Part shown: piece after piece, positions 44,326-54,100 of the stretch | How the letters are laid out: each line of letters opens with the position of its first letter | How positions within the stretch are numbered: position 1 is the stretch's first letter | Assembly (NCBI RefSeq): GCF_026241105.1 | Contig: NZ_JAPFFT010000001.1 | Span: 1 to 64,000 of the forward strand | From: Arthrobacter rhizophilus | GTDB lineage: Bacteria > Actinomycetota > Actinomycetes > Actinomycetales > Micrococcaceae | Reading direction: 5' to 3' | Length of the DNA stretch: 64,000 bases | The notes under the pieces: generated by a model | The model's database searches: none | Told to the model about the DNA's origin: nothing | Seen by the model: the letters and a program-made list of their open reading frames with translations, nothing else | Made by a program: the position numbers and the translations under genes

Positions 44326-46086
44326 ATGAGCAGTGTTGCAGATGGTTCGCGGAGGGATGATGCATCAGCCGGTGCATTGAGTCCGCAGGCGCGGGCCAGA
44401 TCCATTGAAGTCCTGAAGGGCACCACCGAGCCCGGCCAGGAACTCGACATCCTGATCGTCGGCGGAGGCGTAGTCGGGGCCGGGGCAGCCCTGGACGCAG
44501 TGACCCGCGGGTTGTCTGTGGGCATTGTCGAGGCCCGCGACTGGGCTTCAGGCACGTCGTCGAGGTCCTCGAAGCTGATTCACGGCGGCCTGCGCTACCT
44601 GGAAATGCTCGACTTTGCGTTGGTCCAGGAAGCACTCAAGGAACGCGGGCTGCTGATCCAACAAATCGCGCCGCACCTTGTCCGGCCGGTCCCGTTCCTG
44701 TACCCGTTGACCCGGCGCTTTTGGGAACGGCCCTACGTGGGCGCCGGGATATTCCTCTACGACACGCTTGGCCTCACCTCAGGCCACAGCCGCGGTGTTC
44801 CCATGCACAAACACCTCTTCCGGCGTGGAACACTGCGGGCCGCCCCCAGCCTCAAGAGCGATGCGTTCGTCGGCTCCATCCGGTACTACGACGCGCAGGT
44901 TGACGACGCCAGGCTGGTGGTCAACGTCGTCCGCACCGCGGCACACTACGGAGCGCATGCCGTGAACAGGATGCGCGTGGTGTCATTCGTACGCGAAGGC
45001 GAACGCGTGGTGGGCGCGAAAGTGGAAAACCAGGAAGACGGCAGCATCATCGAAGTCCGCGCCAAGCAAGTGGTCAATGCCACAGGGGTCTGGACGGACG
45101 AGACCCAGGCCATGGTGACGGATCGCGGCCAACTCAAGGTCCGTGCTTCCAAGGGCATCCACCTCGTGGTTCCGCGCGACCGCTTCCAATCCACCGTCGG
45201 ATTGATCCTGAGGACCGAGAAGTCCGTGCTGTTCGTCATCCCTTGGGGCAGGCATTGGATCATCGGCACGACGGATACCGACTGGAAGCTGGATAAGGCG
45301 CACCCTGCCGCGTCCACCAAGGACATCGACTATGTTCTGGAGCATGTCAACCGCGTCTTGAGGCGGCCTCTGACGAGGGAGGACGTCGAGGGCGTGTACG
45401 CAGGCCTTCGTCCACTGTTGGCTGGGGAGAGTGACTCCACCGCCAAACTTTCCCGCGAGCACGTCGTGGCGCACCCCGTTCCAGGCCTTGTGGTGGTTGC
45501 CGGGGGCAAATTCACAACGTACCGGGTCATGGCCAAGGATGCGGTCGACGAAGCAACCCGGGCGATGGACGAGCGTGTTCCTGCGAGCTGCACAGAGACC
45601 ATTCCGCTGCTCGGTGCCGAGGGATTCAAGGCCGCATGGAACCGCCGGGGGAGAACCGCGGATGAGGTTGGAATCCACGTCGCCAGGGTGGAACATTTGC
45701 TCAACCGCTACGGTTCGATGACTCCGGAGGTCCTGGCTGTCATCAAGGACAACCCGGCCATGGCTGAGCCGCTGCCCGGTGCCGACGACTATCTGGCGGC
45801 AGAAGTCGTCTACGCCACGACCCACGAAGGCGCCCGTCACGTCCACGATGTCCTGACTCGCCGCACCCGCATCTCGATCGAGTCGTGGGACAGAGGTGTT
45901 TCCGCGGTCCCTGTTGTCGCTAAGCTGATGGGAGAAATTCTTGGCTGGAGCGACGCTCAGCGGGAAAGCGAAATCAAGCACTACCTGGCCCGGGTGGAAG
46001 CTGAACGGCTAAGCCAACAGCAGCCCGACGATGAATCAGCCGATGCTGCGCGCATGGGCGTCGATGACATCGTTCCCCTGCGCTGA
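44326..46086 (+). CDS. glpD: Glycerol-3-phosphate dehydrogenase (quinone-linked)
   Basis: 586 residues. Oxidises glycerol-3-phosphate to DHAP and passes electrons to the quinone pool. The FAD motif Val-Gly-Gly-Gly-Val-Val-Gly-Ala-Gly-Ala-Ala lies near residue 45, then Ser-Ser-Lys-Leu-Ile-His-Gly-Gly-Leu-Arg-Tyr-Leu, typical of GlpD. A C-terminal helical domain starts about residue 410. ATG 44326 with GGGAGG 6 nt upstream is preferred over one 21 bp earlier. The PTS EIIA gene follows after 38 bp. Confidence 0.93.
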   Translation: MSSVADGSRRDDASAGALSPQARARSIEVLKGTTEPGQELDILIVGGGVVGAGAALDAVTRGLSVGIVEARDWASGTSSRSSKLIHGGLRYLEMLDFALVQEALKERGLLIQQIAPHLVRPVPFLYPLTRRFWERPYVGAGIFLYDTLGLTSGHSRGVPMHKHLFRRGTLRAAPSLKSDAFVGSIRYYDAQVDDARLVVNVVRTAAHYGAHAVNRMRVVSFVREGERVVGAKVENQEDGSIIEVRAKQVVNATGVWTDETQAMVTDRGQLKVRASKGIHLVVPRDRFQSTVGLILRTEKSVLFVIPWGRHWIIGTTDTDWKLDKAHPAASTKDIDYVLEHVNRVLRRPLTREDVEGVYAGLRPLLAGESDSTAKLSREHVVAHPVPGLVVVAGGKFTTYRVMAKDAVDEATRAMDERVPASCTETIPLLGAEGFKAAWNRRGRTADEVGIHVARVEHLLNRYGSMTPEVLAVIKDNPAMAEPLPGADDYLAAEVVYATTHEGARHVHDVLTRRTRISIESWDRGVSAVPVVAKLMGEILGWSDAQRESEIKHYLARVEAERLSQQQPDDESADAARMGVDDIVPLR

Positions 46087-46124
46087 GCGCCCGGGGGTGG
46101 CTGGGCACACTGGAGGGAAACGAC

Positions 46125-46613
46125 TTGGCGGAACCACTGGACCCGTATGATGCCGAACTGACGACACCGGAGACCGTCATCCTGGAGATGGAAGCGGTCG
46201 ACAAGACAGATGCCGCAGGCCAGCTCGCGGAACGGCTCTATGCCGCCGGGCGTATCACGGACCTTGAGGGCTTCCTCGAACACGTCAACTCGCGTGAACA
46301 CCAACTTGCTACCGGGCTACCGGGCGGCATTGGCTTACCGCATGCCCGCAGCGAGTTTGTCTCCCGAGTCTCCATCGCTGTTGGTGTCACGAAGTTCGGA
46401 CACTCCCTGGACTTCGGTGCCAGCGACGGTCCGGCCACCCTGGTCCTGCTCATCGCGACACCGGCCAGTTCATTCTCGGACCACCTGGAAGTCCTCGCGA
46501 CCTTGGCGCGGTCGCTGTCCAAGGAATCGTTCCGGGAATCCCTCCGGCGAGCCCACGATCCGGAGGTCATCGCCGAACTGATCAACTCAAGCCTGGTGTT
46601 CTTCGACCACTGA
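46125..46613 (+). CDS. Stand-alone PTS EIIA (fructose/nitrogen type)
   Basis: 162 residues. A single EIIA domain with the phosphorylatable His in Gly-Ile-Gly-Leu-Pro-His-Ala-Arg (about residue 73). No EIIB or EIIC part and no permease next to it, so it may be regulatory (PtsN-like) or part of a split system. TTG start with TGGAGGG 8 nt upstream. Probably co-transcribed with glpD, hinting at control of glycerol use. Confidence 0.85.
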   Translation: MAEPLDPYDAELTTPETVILEMEAVDKTDAAGQLAERLYAAGRITDLEGFLEHVNSREHQLATGLPGGIGLPHARSEFVSRVSIAVGVTKFGHSLDFGASDGPATLVLLIATPASSFSDHLEVLATLARSLSKESFRESLRRAHDPEVIAELINSSLVFFDH

Positions 46614-46680
46614 GAGTGGGGCAGCAGGGTCCCTTCGTGTCGCGTTCCGCGCCACGTAGGGACCCTGCTGCCCCACTCTC
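46612..46680. terminator. Long perfect palindrome after the EIIA gene
   Basis: Perfect 22-bp arms (46612-46633 and 46659-46680) with a 25-nt loop, starting in the stop codon of the EIIA gene and followed by GTTT. It can form a very stable hairpin in either strand. Its size is more like a REP/BIME element than a minimal terminator. Confidence 0.75.
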
Positions 46681-46719
46681 GTTTAGCTGTTCTACAGCTT
46701 GACGAAGTACGGTTAAGGG

Positions 46720-47553
46720 GTGTTGAAAACCGCTCTGAAGCCCCGCTGGATCGCAGGACTTGTCTTCGCGCTCCTGCTCTCCGGGGTGTTCGTGCTGCTC
46801 AGCCAGTGGCAGTTCGGCAGATCCACCCAGAGTGACGTTCCAGTTGATCCCTCCGCGGAGCAAGTCAGGCCCCTCATTGGAGTCCTGCAGCCCGGTACCT
46901 TCTTTCCTGGGTCCGTGTCGGATCAAATGGTCAGTGCGAAGGGCAGCTACGACCCCGCAAAGCAGGTCCTTGTGGAGGGCCGTCTGCTGGGTGGGCAAAA
47001 AGGATACTGGGTAGTAACCGCATTTGCGGTCGACGGTGCTCCCGTTCTCCACGGCGTTGGCGCTTCGCCGCAGACCTGGATCCCCGTGGCGCGTGGTTGG
47101 GTCGCCGATCCCGCCCAAGCCAGCCCCCCGCCGTCGGGCACTATTGAACTGACCGGACGGCTCCTGCCGTCCGAGGCCCCAGTGCCAAACGTCGACGCCG
47201 GAGCGGGCCGCGCGTCCGCGGTTTCGGTCGCGGAACTCATCAACACGTGGGAAATTTCAAGCTACCCGGGCTTCGTCGCCGCGACGTCGGAGATATCGGC
47301 AGGCAAGACCCTTGGGCTGCCGGAGCAGCTGAAGCCTCTCAATATTCCGGCCCAGCCACCCAACCAACAGATCAACTGGCTCAACCTTTTCTACTCCGTG
47401 GAATGGGTGGTCTTCGCAGGATTCGCCCTCTACATCTGGTGGCGAATGGTGGCCGACGACTACCGGCGCACCCTCGAAGAGGAAGAGCCCGACGACGAAT
47501 TCCCATCAGACGATTTGCCAGCAATTACCAAGCCAGAACAGGTAAAGCCATGA
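46720..47553 (+). CDS. SURF1 family protein
   Basis: 277 residues. Assembly factor for haem-copper oxidases. Two transmembrane helices (about 8-28 and 222-242) flank an extracytoplasmic domain, with Trp-Gln-Phe-Gly-Arg right after the first helix and Pro-Pro-Asn-Gln-Gln-Ile-Asn-Trp before the second, as in SURF1. GTG start with TACGGT 6 nt upstream (probably leaderless). Overlaps the DUF3817 gene by 4 bp. Confidence 0.9.
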   Translation: MLKTALKPRWIAGLVFALLLSGVFVLLSQWQFGRSTQSDVPVDPSAEQVRPLIGVLQPGTFFPGSVSDQMVSAKGSYDPAKQVLVEGRLLGGQKGYWVVTAFAVDGAPVLHGVGASPQTWIPVARGWVADPAQASPPPSGTIELTGRLLPSEAPVPNVDAGAGRASAVSVAELINTWEISSYPGFVAATSEISAGKTLGLPEQLKPLNIPAQPPNQQINWLNLFYSVEWVVFAGFALYIWWRMVADDYRRTLEEEEPDDEFPSDDLPAITKPEQVKP

Positions 47554-48068
47554 TTGAGCCCAAACCGGCCATCCAGCCCGAACAGTCCGGAGACTCCGGC
47601 GCGAAGCCAGCCGCGGCCAAGAAGCGACGCTTCGGTGGAACCACGGCCCAGATCCGCTCGGCCCTGAAGTTTTACAAGGTCATGGCCTACCTCACCGGCA
47701 CCATGCTCTTGCTCTTGTGCGCCGAGCTCGTGGCACGCTATGTGTTCGGCGTGTACCTCTTTGCCGGGGGTACCAACGCGACCACCGGGCAGCCCTTCGG
47801 CTTCGGGTTCGCTGACGCGGAGTCGAAGGCGGTCCTCGGCGGCGTCAACGTCTCCGTGACGGTACTGATCGTCCACGGCTGGATGTACGTGGTTTACCTC
47901 ATCTCGGACTTCCGTTTGTGGTCCCTCATGCGCTGGCCGTTCACGAAGCTCATCCTGCTTGCCCTGGGCGGGGTCGTCCCGCTCATGTCCTTCATTGTGG
48001 AGAAGAAGTTCCACTCGGAGGTAGAAGCGGAACTGGCCGCCAACCCGCAGGCGTCCAAGCGGTACTGA
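47550..48068 (+). CDS. DUF3817 family membrane protein
   Basis: 172 residues. A charged N-terminus (1-45) precedes three predicted membrane segments (about 47-67, 97-122, 130-150) of the DUF3817 type, with a Val-His-Gly-Trp-Met-Tyr-Val-Val-Tyr stretch in the second. Function unknown. Start overlaps the SURF1 stop (ATGA). Commonly found just upstream of guaA in this group. Confidence 0.85.
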   Translation: MIEPKPAIQPEQSGDSGAKPAAAKKRRFGGTTAQIRSALKFYKVMAYLTGTMLLLLCAELVARYVFGVYLFAGGTNATTGQPFGFGFADAESKAVLGGVNVSVTVLIVHGWMYVVYLISDFRLWSLMRWPFTKLILLALGGVVPLMSFIVEKKFHSEVEAELAANPQASKRY

Positions 48069-48178
48069 TCGGCCGGTCGCGGCGGGCACTGTGAGATCGC
48101 TAACGTAGGGGCCGGTTTGCTGGCTTCACGACCGGCTTCAAGGTGCACCGGGGCATCCCGGCAAAGTAGGCTGTTACG

Positions 48179-49783
48179 GTGACTACTCCCACCGCACCCT
48201 TCAGTTCTGAAGCTCAGACTTCCCAGAAGCCGGTGCTGGTTGTTGACTACGGTGCCCAGTACGCGCAGCTGATTGCCCGCCGCGTCCGTGAGGCGAATGT
48301 GTACTCGGAAATTGTTCCGCACACTTTCACCACCGAGCAGCTTCTGGCCAAGAACCCGGCAGCGATCATCCTTTCCGGCGGTCCTTCAAGCGTTTATGCT
48401 GAGGGCGCCCCGAGAGTGGGCGCAGACCTTTTCGAGGCCGGCGTGCCTGTCTTCGGTATTTGCTACGGCTTCCAGGCCATGGCCAACGCGCTGGGCGGCA
48501 AGGTCGCACAGACCGGGTTGCGCGAATACGGCGCCACTGAGGCCACCACGGTTGGCGAGGCACGCTCCATCCTTGCGGGCATCCCGGACTCCCAGAACAC
48601 CTGGATGAGCCATGGAGATTCCGTGCATGAAGCCCCGGCAGGCTTCGAGGTCCTGGCGACTACCGCCGGCGCGCCTGTAGCCGCTTTCGCGAATGAGGAA
48701 AAGCACCTCTACGGCGTGCAGTGGCACCCGGAGGTCAAGCACTCGGCCCACGGCCAGCAGGTTCTGGAGAACTTCTTGTTCAACGGAGCGGGCCTCAAGC
48801 CGAACTGGACCACCGGCAACATCCTCGAAGAGCAGGTGGATCGGATCCGCCAGCAGGTCGGTGATTCCAAGGTCATCTGCGGCCTCTCCGGCGGCGTCGA
48901 CTCGGCCGTTGCAGCAGCCCTCGTGCAGCGCGCCGTGGGAGACCAGCTCACCTGCGTGTTCGTGGACCATGGTTTGCTTCGCGAAGGCGAAGCCGAACAG
49001 GTCGAGCGCGACTTCGTTGCCGCAACCGGCGTCAAGCTTTACGTGGCGAACGAGCAGGAGCGTTTCCTGTCCGCCCTGGCCGGGGTCAGCGATCCCGAGA
49101 CGAAGCGCAAGATCATTGGCCGCGAGTTCATTCGTGCGTTCGAAGAAGCAGAGCGGGCCATCATCGCCCAGGCTGCGTCCGAAGGCGAGAGCATCAAGTT
49201 CCTTGTCCAAGGCACCCTTTACCCTGACGTCGTCGAATCCGGCGGAGGCGAAGGTGCGGCGAACATCAAGAGCCACCACAACGTGGGTGGCTTGCCTGAG
49301 GACCTGCAGTTCGAACTCGTTGAGCCGCTCCGCGCACTGTTCAAGGACGAGGTTCGCGCCGTGGGCGCGCAGCTTGGCCTGCCGCAGGAAATCGTTGGAC
49401 GCCAGCCGTTCCCTGGTCCGGGCCTCGGCATCCGAATTGTCGGAGAAGTGAACAGGGAACGCCTCGACCTGCTGCGAAAAGCGGACGCCATCGCGCGCGC
49501 CGAGCTCACTGCGGCTGGACTCGACAATGATGTCTGGCAGATGCCGGTGGTGCTGCTGGCCGATGTCCGCAGCGTCGGCGTTCAAGGCGACGGACGTACC
49601 TATGGACACCCGATCGTGCTTCGTCCTGTTTCTTCCGAGGACGCCATGACTGCTGACTGGTCGAGGCTCCCCTATGATCTCCTCGCGAGGATCTCCAACA
49701 GGATCACCAACGAGGTAGACGGGGTCAACCGAGTGGTACTGGACGTCACCAGCAAGCCCCCGGGAACCATCGAGTGGGAATAG
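48179..49783 (+). CDS. guaA: GMP synthase (glutamine-hydrolysing)
   Basis: 534 residues. Converts XMP to GMP. The glutaminase domain has the nucleophile in Gly-Ile-Cys-Tyr-Gly-Phe (about residue 98) and His/Glu in Trp-His-Pro-Glu. The ATP-pyrophosphatase domain has Gly-Leu-Ser-Gly-Gly-Val-Asp-Ser, and the C-terminus has Lys-Pro-Pro-Gly-Thr-Ile-Glu-Trp-Glu. GTG start (GTGACT) with TAGGCT 6 nt upstream: probably leaderless. Confidence 0.97.
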   Translation: MTTPTAPFSSEAQTSQKPVLVVDYGAQYAQLIARRVREANVYSEIVPHTFTTEQLLAKNPAAIILSGGPSSVYAEGAPRVGADLFEAGVPVFGICYGFQAMANALGGKVAQTGLREYGATEATTVGEARSILAGIPDSQNTWMSHGDSVHEAPAGFEVLATTAGAPVAAFANEEKHLYGVQWHPEVKHSAHGQQVLENFLFNGAGLKPNWTTGNILEEQVDRIRQQVGDSKVICGLSGGVDSAVAAALVQRAVGDQLTCVFVDHGLLREGEAEQVERDFVAATGVKLYVANEQERFLSALAGVSDPETKRKIIGREFIRAFEEAERAIIAQAASEGESIKFLVQGTLYPDVVESGGGEGAANIKSHHNVGGLPEDLQFELVEPLRALFKDEVRAVGAQLGLPQEIVGRQPFPGPGLGIRIVGEVNRERLDLLRKADAIARAELTAAGLDNDVWQMPVVLLADVRSVGVQGDGRTYGHPIVLRPVSSEDAMTADWSRLPYDLLARISNRITNEVDGVNRVVLDVTSKPPGTIEWE

Positions 49784-49790
49784 CATTCTG

Positions 49791-49822
49791 AGTGACCGGT
49801 CTCTTTCCAGAGACCGGTCACT
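49791..49822 (+). terminator. Terminator after guaA
   Basis: Perfect 14-bp arms AGTGACCGGTCTCT and AGAGACCGGTCACT with a TTCC loop, then TTGCATTT. Confidence 0.85.
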
Positions 49823-49910
49823 TTGCATTTCCCTTGAAATCACGGGTAATTTGCCTTTCCAGCAGTGTTGCGGTGCGGACTGCCGGTCGATTCCCGCTAC
49901 CCTCGAAAGT

Positions 49911-52900
49911 ATGCCGATTTGGTCCAAGTCGTCTCGAGCTAGAACAGAAAAGAAGGCAGCGGTGTCAGTAGGTCAAAGCCATGAAGAGAGCTCTGCAGAG
50001 CTCCGGAAATGGCTGTCGGGGCTCAAACCTGTGACTGGCGCGGACACCATGCTGCGCTTCGTCAAGACGCCGGAAGGGTCCATCGACCTTAGCAACGGCC
50101 ACCCTTCAGGGCTCGCACAGCTCCTCGCCGGACGTCGAACCCGTCTTTCCACCCTGATCCGGGATCGCCAGCAATATCTTGTTGCCGCCCGTGCGGCCAG
50201 GAACCTTCGCTCGAAGATCTTCGAGCTGGGCAACGACCGGGGGATCGACGCCGGTTACTTGTCCTGCGGAACGGTCGTGTGGACATCGGCTGTCGGAGGT
50301 AAGCCCCAGCGTGTTTCTGCTCCCGTCATGTTGGCAGCCATTTCGCTCACGGCTCGGCCCGGCGAAGATGACTACGAGCTGCAACTCACGGAGCAAGCGG
50401 GCATCAATCCTGCGCTGGTCCGGCATTTGAAGACCGTCCATGGAATTGTCTTCGACGTCAACGCCGTGAGCCGCATGGCCTACAACACCGCGCGCCTCGA
50501 TCCCCAGCCGGTCCTTGACCGCCTTGCCACGCTGGTGCAGCCGATCCCTGGTGCCGAGGTAACCCCCAATCTCCTCATAACGACCTTGGCGGATTTGTCC
50601 GGGAACCTGGACGACCCTTGGATCAACGAGAACAGCAGCGTCGTTGCATCCTTGTTCGGAGCCGCCAACGGCGGGGACGTCGAACCTGAGCCAATTAAGT
50701 CAGGGCGGTTCCCGAACCTTGACGAGCGCGATCCTGCCGAGGAGTCGCTGCTCCTGGATGCCGATGCTGACCAGCAGTACGTCGTGGATGCCGTCCGAGC
50801 GGGCGATTCGCTGGTGGTCAGCACCCCACCAGGCAGCGGCCAGACCCAAACGGCCATCAATGCCATCGGCGCGCTTGTCAACGAGGGCAAATCGGTACTG
50901 GTGGTGGGCGACCGGCGAGCGAGCCTCAACGGCCTCGCCAGCAATTTTGAAGCCCTTGGCCTTGAGTCGATGCTGTTCAGGCCGGGCAATGGTGCCACGG
51001 CCCAGCAGCTCAAGGGCCAGCTGGTCAGCGCGATCATCCGCAACGAGAAGTCGCTGGAACCCCAACTTGCGAATCTCCACAAGACCTTGACCGAGCACCG
51101 CCATGCACTCATGGACCATGTAGCGTCTTTGCACAATGTTCGCCAGCGCTGGGGATGCTCGCCCTATCAGGCAATGCAGTCTCTCGCGGAGCTGACCTCC
51201 ATCCAGCCTGCCCCCGCCACCACAGTGCGCTTGAAGCGCAGTGTCCTGGACAACATCAAAGACCGCGCTGAGCTGGCCGCAAGGCTGCGCCGGGCCGCCG
51301 AACTTGGCAGCTTCAGTAAGGCGTCGACGTCGAGCCCCTGGTACGGTGCGCGCCTGGTCACTCGCAAGGAAACTGAGGAAGCCCAGCAACTGGCCAGCAC
51401 CGCAGCCGAGCACCTTCCCAAGCTGCGGGAACGGATGAACCAAGTTGCGGAGCACTCTGAAATCCGGCTCGGGGCGAACTTCGCCGAATGGGGCTCGCAA
51501 CTTGAGCTGTTGATGGCGGTACGGGAAAGCCTGGATAAGTTCACCCCGGATATCTTTGACCGGCCGGTCCACGATCTGATTTCGGCTACTTCCACCTCCG
51601 CATGGCGTCGTGATCAGGGCCTCGAGATGCCGTCGATGCAGCGCTCCCGCTTGCGCCGCGTGGCCAAAGAATACGTCCGGCCCGGTGTCCACATCGCGGA
51701 TCTGCACAGTTCCTTGGCGCTTGTTCAGGAGCAGCGGGCGCTTTGGGCTGGGTATGCCACCACCCAGCGCCATCCTGCTGTGCCATCCGGGCTCGCGGAC
51801 TTGGGCGCCACGTACCGCGAACTGGACCGGGATCTCCGCCGTCTGGGGGACTGCCTCAAACACACGGCCGACGGCGGCGACCTCCACGCGACCCGCTACG
51901 AAGCCCTCATGGAGCGTCTCGAGCGTCTTGTCGCGGATACGGGAACTCTTGAAACTCTGCCGGAGCGCACCCTTTTGGTCGAGAACATGCGTGAGCACGG
52001 ACTCGGCGAGCTTCTTGCGGATTTGGCAGAGCGCGAAGTCCCTGCCGAATCCGTTAGTACGGAACTGGAGCTTGCCTGGTGGCAGTCCGCCCTGGAAGCC
52101 ATGATCAGTGGTGACGACTACCTTGCGATGTCCGACGGCGATTCCCTCCGCCGTCTCGAAGCCGAGTACCGCCTGGCGGATCAGGCGCACATTGCCAGTG
52201 GTGGAGCCCGGCTGCGTTGGAAGCTCGCCGAAATATGGCGCGCCGGAATTGCGGAACATCCCCGCCAGGCAGAGCTCCTGCGGAATCTGATCAAAGATGG
52301 ACGCGTTACTCTCTCGGCGCTCAGCGCTCAGGCGCCGGCCCTGGTTTCCCGGCTGGTGCCGGTGTGGTCCATCAGCCCGTACCTGCTGACCGGGCTTCTG
52401 CCTGCCGAACAGAAATTCGACGCAGTGGTGATTCTTGATGCCGAGAGCACGTCTTTGCAGGCTGTGCTGCCAGCCATTGCCCGGGCTGAACAAGTCATCG
52501 CTTTCGGTGATGCGAAAATCGCCAATGCCCGCACCTTTAGCGTGGCCGTGGAGCCTCCCATGGCAGGCGTCACGAGCCAGGACACGGTGGACAGTGCCTT
52601 CAGTGCATTGGCCCGCGTCTTGCCGACTTGGCAACTGAATTGGGTGTACCGGGCTGTTGATGAAGATCTGGTACTGCAGCTGAGCAAGAATTACTACGAC
52701 GGCGGCCTGCGTCGGCTGCCGGACGGCCAATCCGTAACGGGCCTGGACCGTTCGGTTGTGGTTGAGTACATCCCGGACGGTACCGGTCTGCCCGGTTCGG
52801 ACCACGAAGGTGTGGAATCGGTCGCGGCTGAAGTAAACCGTGTGGTGGATCTGGTTTTTGAACACGCCAGACTTCGGCCCCGCACCTCTCTCGCCGTGGT

Positions 52901-53831
52901 GACCGCGAGCCTGCGCCATGCTGCAAGGATCGGCGAAGCCATTAGGCTCCAGCTGCCCAACTATCCTCTGTTGTCCGGTTTCTTCAACGCGGGTGCCGAG
53001 TCCTTCCGGGTGGTGGATTTGGAGCGCGCTCAAGGATTGGTCCGCGATCACATCATCTTCTCCCTGGGCTTCGGGCGCACTCCGCACGGCCGGGCGCTTC
53101 ACAGTTTCGGTCCCCTGTCCGTCGACGGTGGCCGCAATAAATTTGCTTTGGCAATGACCCGCTCGCGCAGATCTTTGCACGTCCTGAGTTGCTTCCGTCC
53201 GGAGGACCTGGACCTGGACAGATTGGCTCATGGGGCGGTTGATTTCCATGAACTCCTTGACCGCGAACTCTCGGGCAATTCGGATCTGGGGACGCCGGCA
53301 ACCAGGGCGGCCGCCAGCGAGCGGGCGCTCGGTGAGGATCCGTTGGTGGCGGATCTGGGCGAGCGGCTCCGTGCTCGTGGAGCGCGGGTGTGGCACCACT
53401 ACGACGGAGCACTGGACATCGCCGCGGCGGCCGATCCCGTGCACACCATCGGCCGTGATGACACCGAAATACCGACGCCGGTCGCCATTGAATCCGATGG
53501 CACGGAACGATACCGCCGCATGAGCGTCCGGGAGCGGAGCAGGCTTCGGCCCCAGCTCCTGGAGCGTCTCGGCTGGCGTTACATGTCTTTGTGGACCATC
53601 GAAGTATTCACGGACCCTTCGTCGTGTGCGGACCGCATCGGCTCCTACCTTGGACTCGAAAAGCCGGTTGCGCCCTCCTATGGCGCCGTCCAGGATGGAT
53701 TCCTGGACATGGATGTTGAACAATTGGAACTGGACCCTCAAGCGGACAGCCAGGGGGGACTGCGCGGCCAGGCGGAGTCGGCTCCGGCCAAACTTGGCGG
53801 TACGCAAGGCTTGGGGCCAGCCATCCCTTAA
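49911..53831 (+). CDS. DUF4011-type SF1 helicase-like protein with altered ATPase motifs and REase-like C-terminus
   Basis: 1306 residues. The N-terminal region (about 25-190) follows DUF4011, the front domain of very large SF1 helicases. The Walker A loop (306-312) reads Pro-Pro-Gly-Ser-Gly-Gln-Thr: the catalytic Lys is Gln311. Motif II (843-845) reads Asp-Ala-Glu, not Asp-Glu-Ala. The motif III Gln is also gone (Phe-Gly-Asp-Ala-Lys-Ile-Ala). A motif VI-like Ala-Met-Thr-Arg-Ser-Arg-Arg (1081-1087) remains. The last 150 residues resemble the MTES_1575/Vsr-like nuclease fold. The frame is intact, so this is not a decayed gene. TACCCT lies 7 nt before the ATG, so the mRNA is probably leaderless. 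Likely a non-hydrolysing relative of defence helicases; role unknown. Confidence 0.75.
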   Translation: MPIWSKSSRARTEKKAAVSVGQSHEESSAELRKWLSGLKPVTGADTMLRFVKTPEGSIDLSNGHPSGLAQLLAGRRTRLSTLIRDRQQYLVAARAARNLRSKIFELGNDRGIDAGYLSCGTVVWTSAVGGKPQRVSAPVMLAAISLTARPGEDDYELQLTEQAGINPALVRHLKTVHGIVFDVNAVSRMAYNTARLDPQPVLDRLATLVQPIPGAEVTPNLLITTLADLSGNLDDPWINENSSVVASLFGAANGGDVEPEPIKSGRFPNLDERDPAEESLLLDADADQQYVVDAVRAGDSLVVSTPPGSGQTQTAINAIGALVNEGKSVLVVGDRRASLNGLASNFEALGLESMLFRPGNGATAQQLKGQLVSAIIRNEKSLEPQLANLHKTLTEHRHALMDHVASLHNVRQRWGCSPYQAMQSLAELTSIQPAPATTVRLKRSVLDNIKDRAELAARLRRAAELGSFSKASTSSPWYGARLVTRKETEEAQQLASTAAEHLPKLRERMNQVAEHSEIRLGANFAEWGSQLELLMAVRESLDKFTPDIFDRPVHDLISATSTSAWRRDQGLEMPSMQRSRLRRVAKEYVRPGVHIADLHSSLALVQEQRALWAGYATTQRHPAVPSGLADLGATYRELDRDLRRLGDCLKHTADGGDLHATRYEALMERLERLVADTGTLETLPERTLLVENMREHGLGELLADLAEREVPAESVSTELELAWWQSALEAMISGDDYLAMSDGDSLRRLEAEYRLADQAHIASGGARLRWKLAEIWRAGIAEHPRQAELLRNLIKDGRVTLSALSAQAPALVSRLVPVWSISPYLLTGLLPAEQKFDAVVILDAESTSLQAVLPAIARAEQVIAFGDAKIANARTFSVAVEPPMAGVTSQDTVDSAFSALARVLPTWQLNWVYRAVDEDLVLQLSKNYYDGGLRRLPDGQSVTGLDRSVVVEYIPDGTGLPGSDHEGVESVAAEVNRVVDLVFEHARLRPRTSLAVVTASLRHAARIGEAIRLQLPNYPLLSGFFNAGAESFRVVDLERAQGLVRDHIIFSLGFGRTPHGRALHSFGPLSVDGGRNKFALAMTRSRRSLHVLSCFRPEDLDLDRLAHGAVDFHELLDRELSGNSDLGTPATRAAASERALGEDPLVADLGERLRARGARVWHHYDGALDIAAAADPVHTIGRDDTEIPTPVAIESDGTERYRRMSVRERSRLRPQLLERLGWRYMSLWTIEVFTDPSSCADRIGSYLGLEKPVAPSYGAVQDGFLDMDVEQLELDPQADSQGGLRGQAESAPAKLGGTQGLGPAIP

Positions 53832-53840
53832 GGAAGCGCA

Positions 53841-54080
53841 ATGCCGGAAAGAAAGAGCACAAAGGCCAAATACCCTGCGGACACTCATGCAGCGGAGGCT
53901 GGCACAGAGCTGGACAAGCAGGAGAAGACAGAATTGAAGCCCGAACCGGAGTCGAAGCCGGCAGGAGAAGGCATTCTGCCCAAGAAAGCCTCCGAGGATG
54001 ATCCACGCCGCTGGGGTGACGAGCCCGGTTACGATCACGACGCTTGGCTGGAGGAGCAAAGGCCTCCACACTGGGGCTGA
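53841..54080 (+). CDS. Small charged protein of unknown function
   Basis: 79 residues, rich in Lys and Glu, predicted largely disordered. The last 25 residues (Asp-Asp-Pro-Arg-Arg-Trp-Gly-Asp-Glu onward, ending Pro-Pro-His-Trp-Gly) look conserved in character. It begins 10 bp after the helicase-like gene with AAGGAAG just upstream of the ATG, so the two are probably co-translated and may work together. No family recognised. Confidence 0.65.
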   Translation: MPERKSTKAKYPADTHAAEAGTELDKQEKTELKPEPESKPAGEGILPKKASEDDPRRWGDEPGYDHDAWLEEQRPPHWG

Positions 54081-54100
54081 ACATTCCACGATGAGCCTGA

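Noticed and set aside
48386..49927. A 513-codon minus-strand frame opposite guaA
   Set aside because: Antisense shadow of guaA, a typical high-GC artefact.
49911..53831. Calling the helicase-like gene a pseudogene
   Set aside because: The frame is intact over 3.9 kb with no frameshift; the changed motifs are substitutions, not decay.
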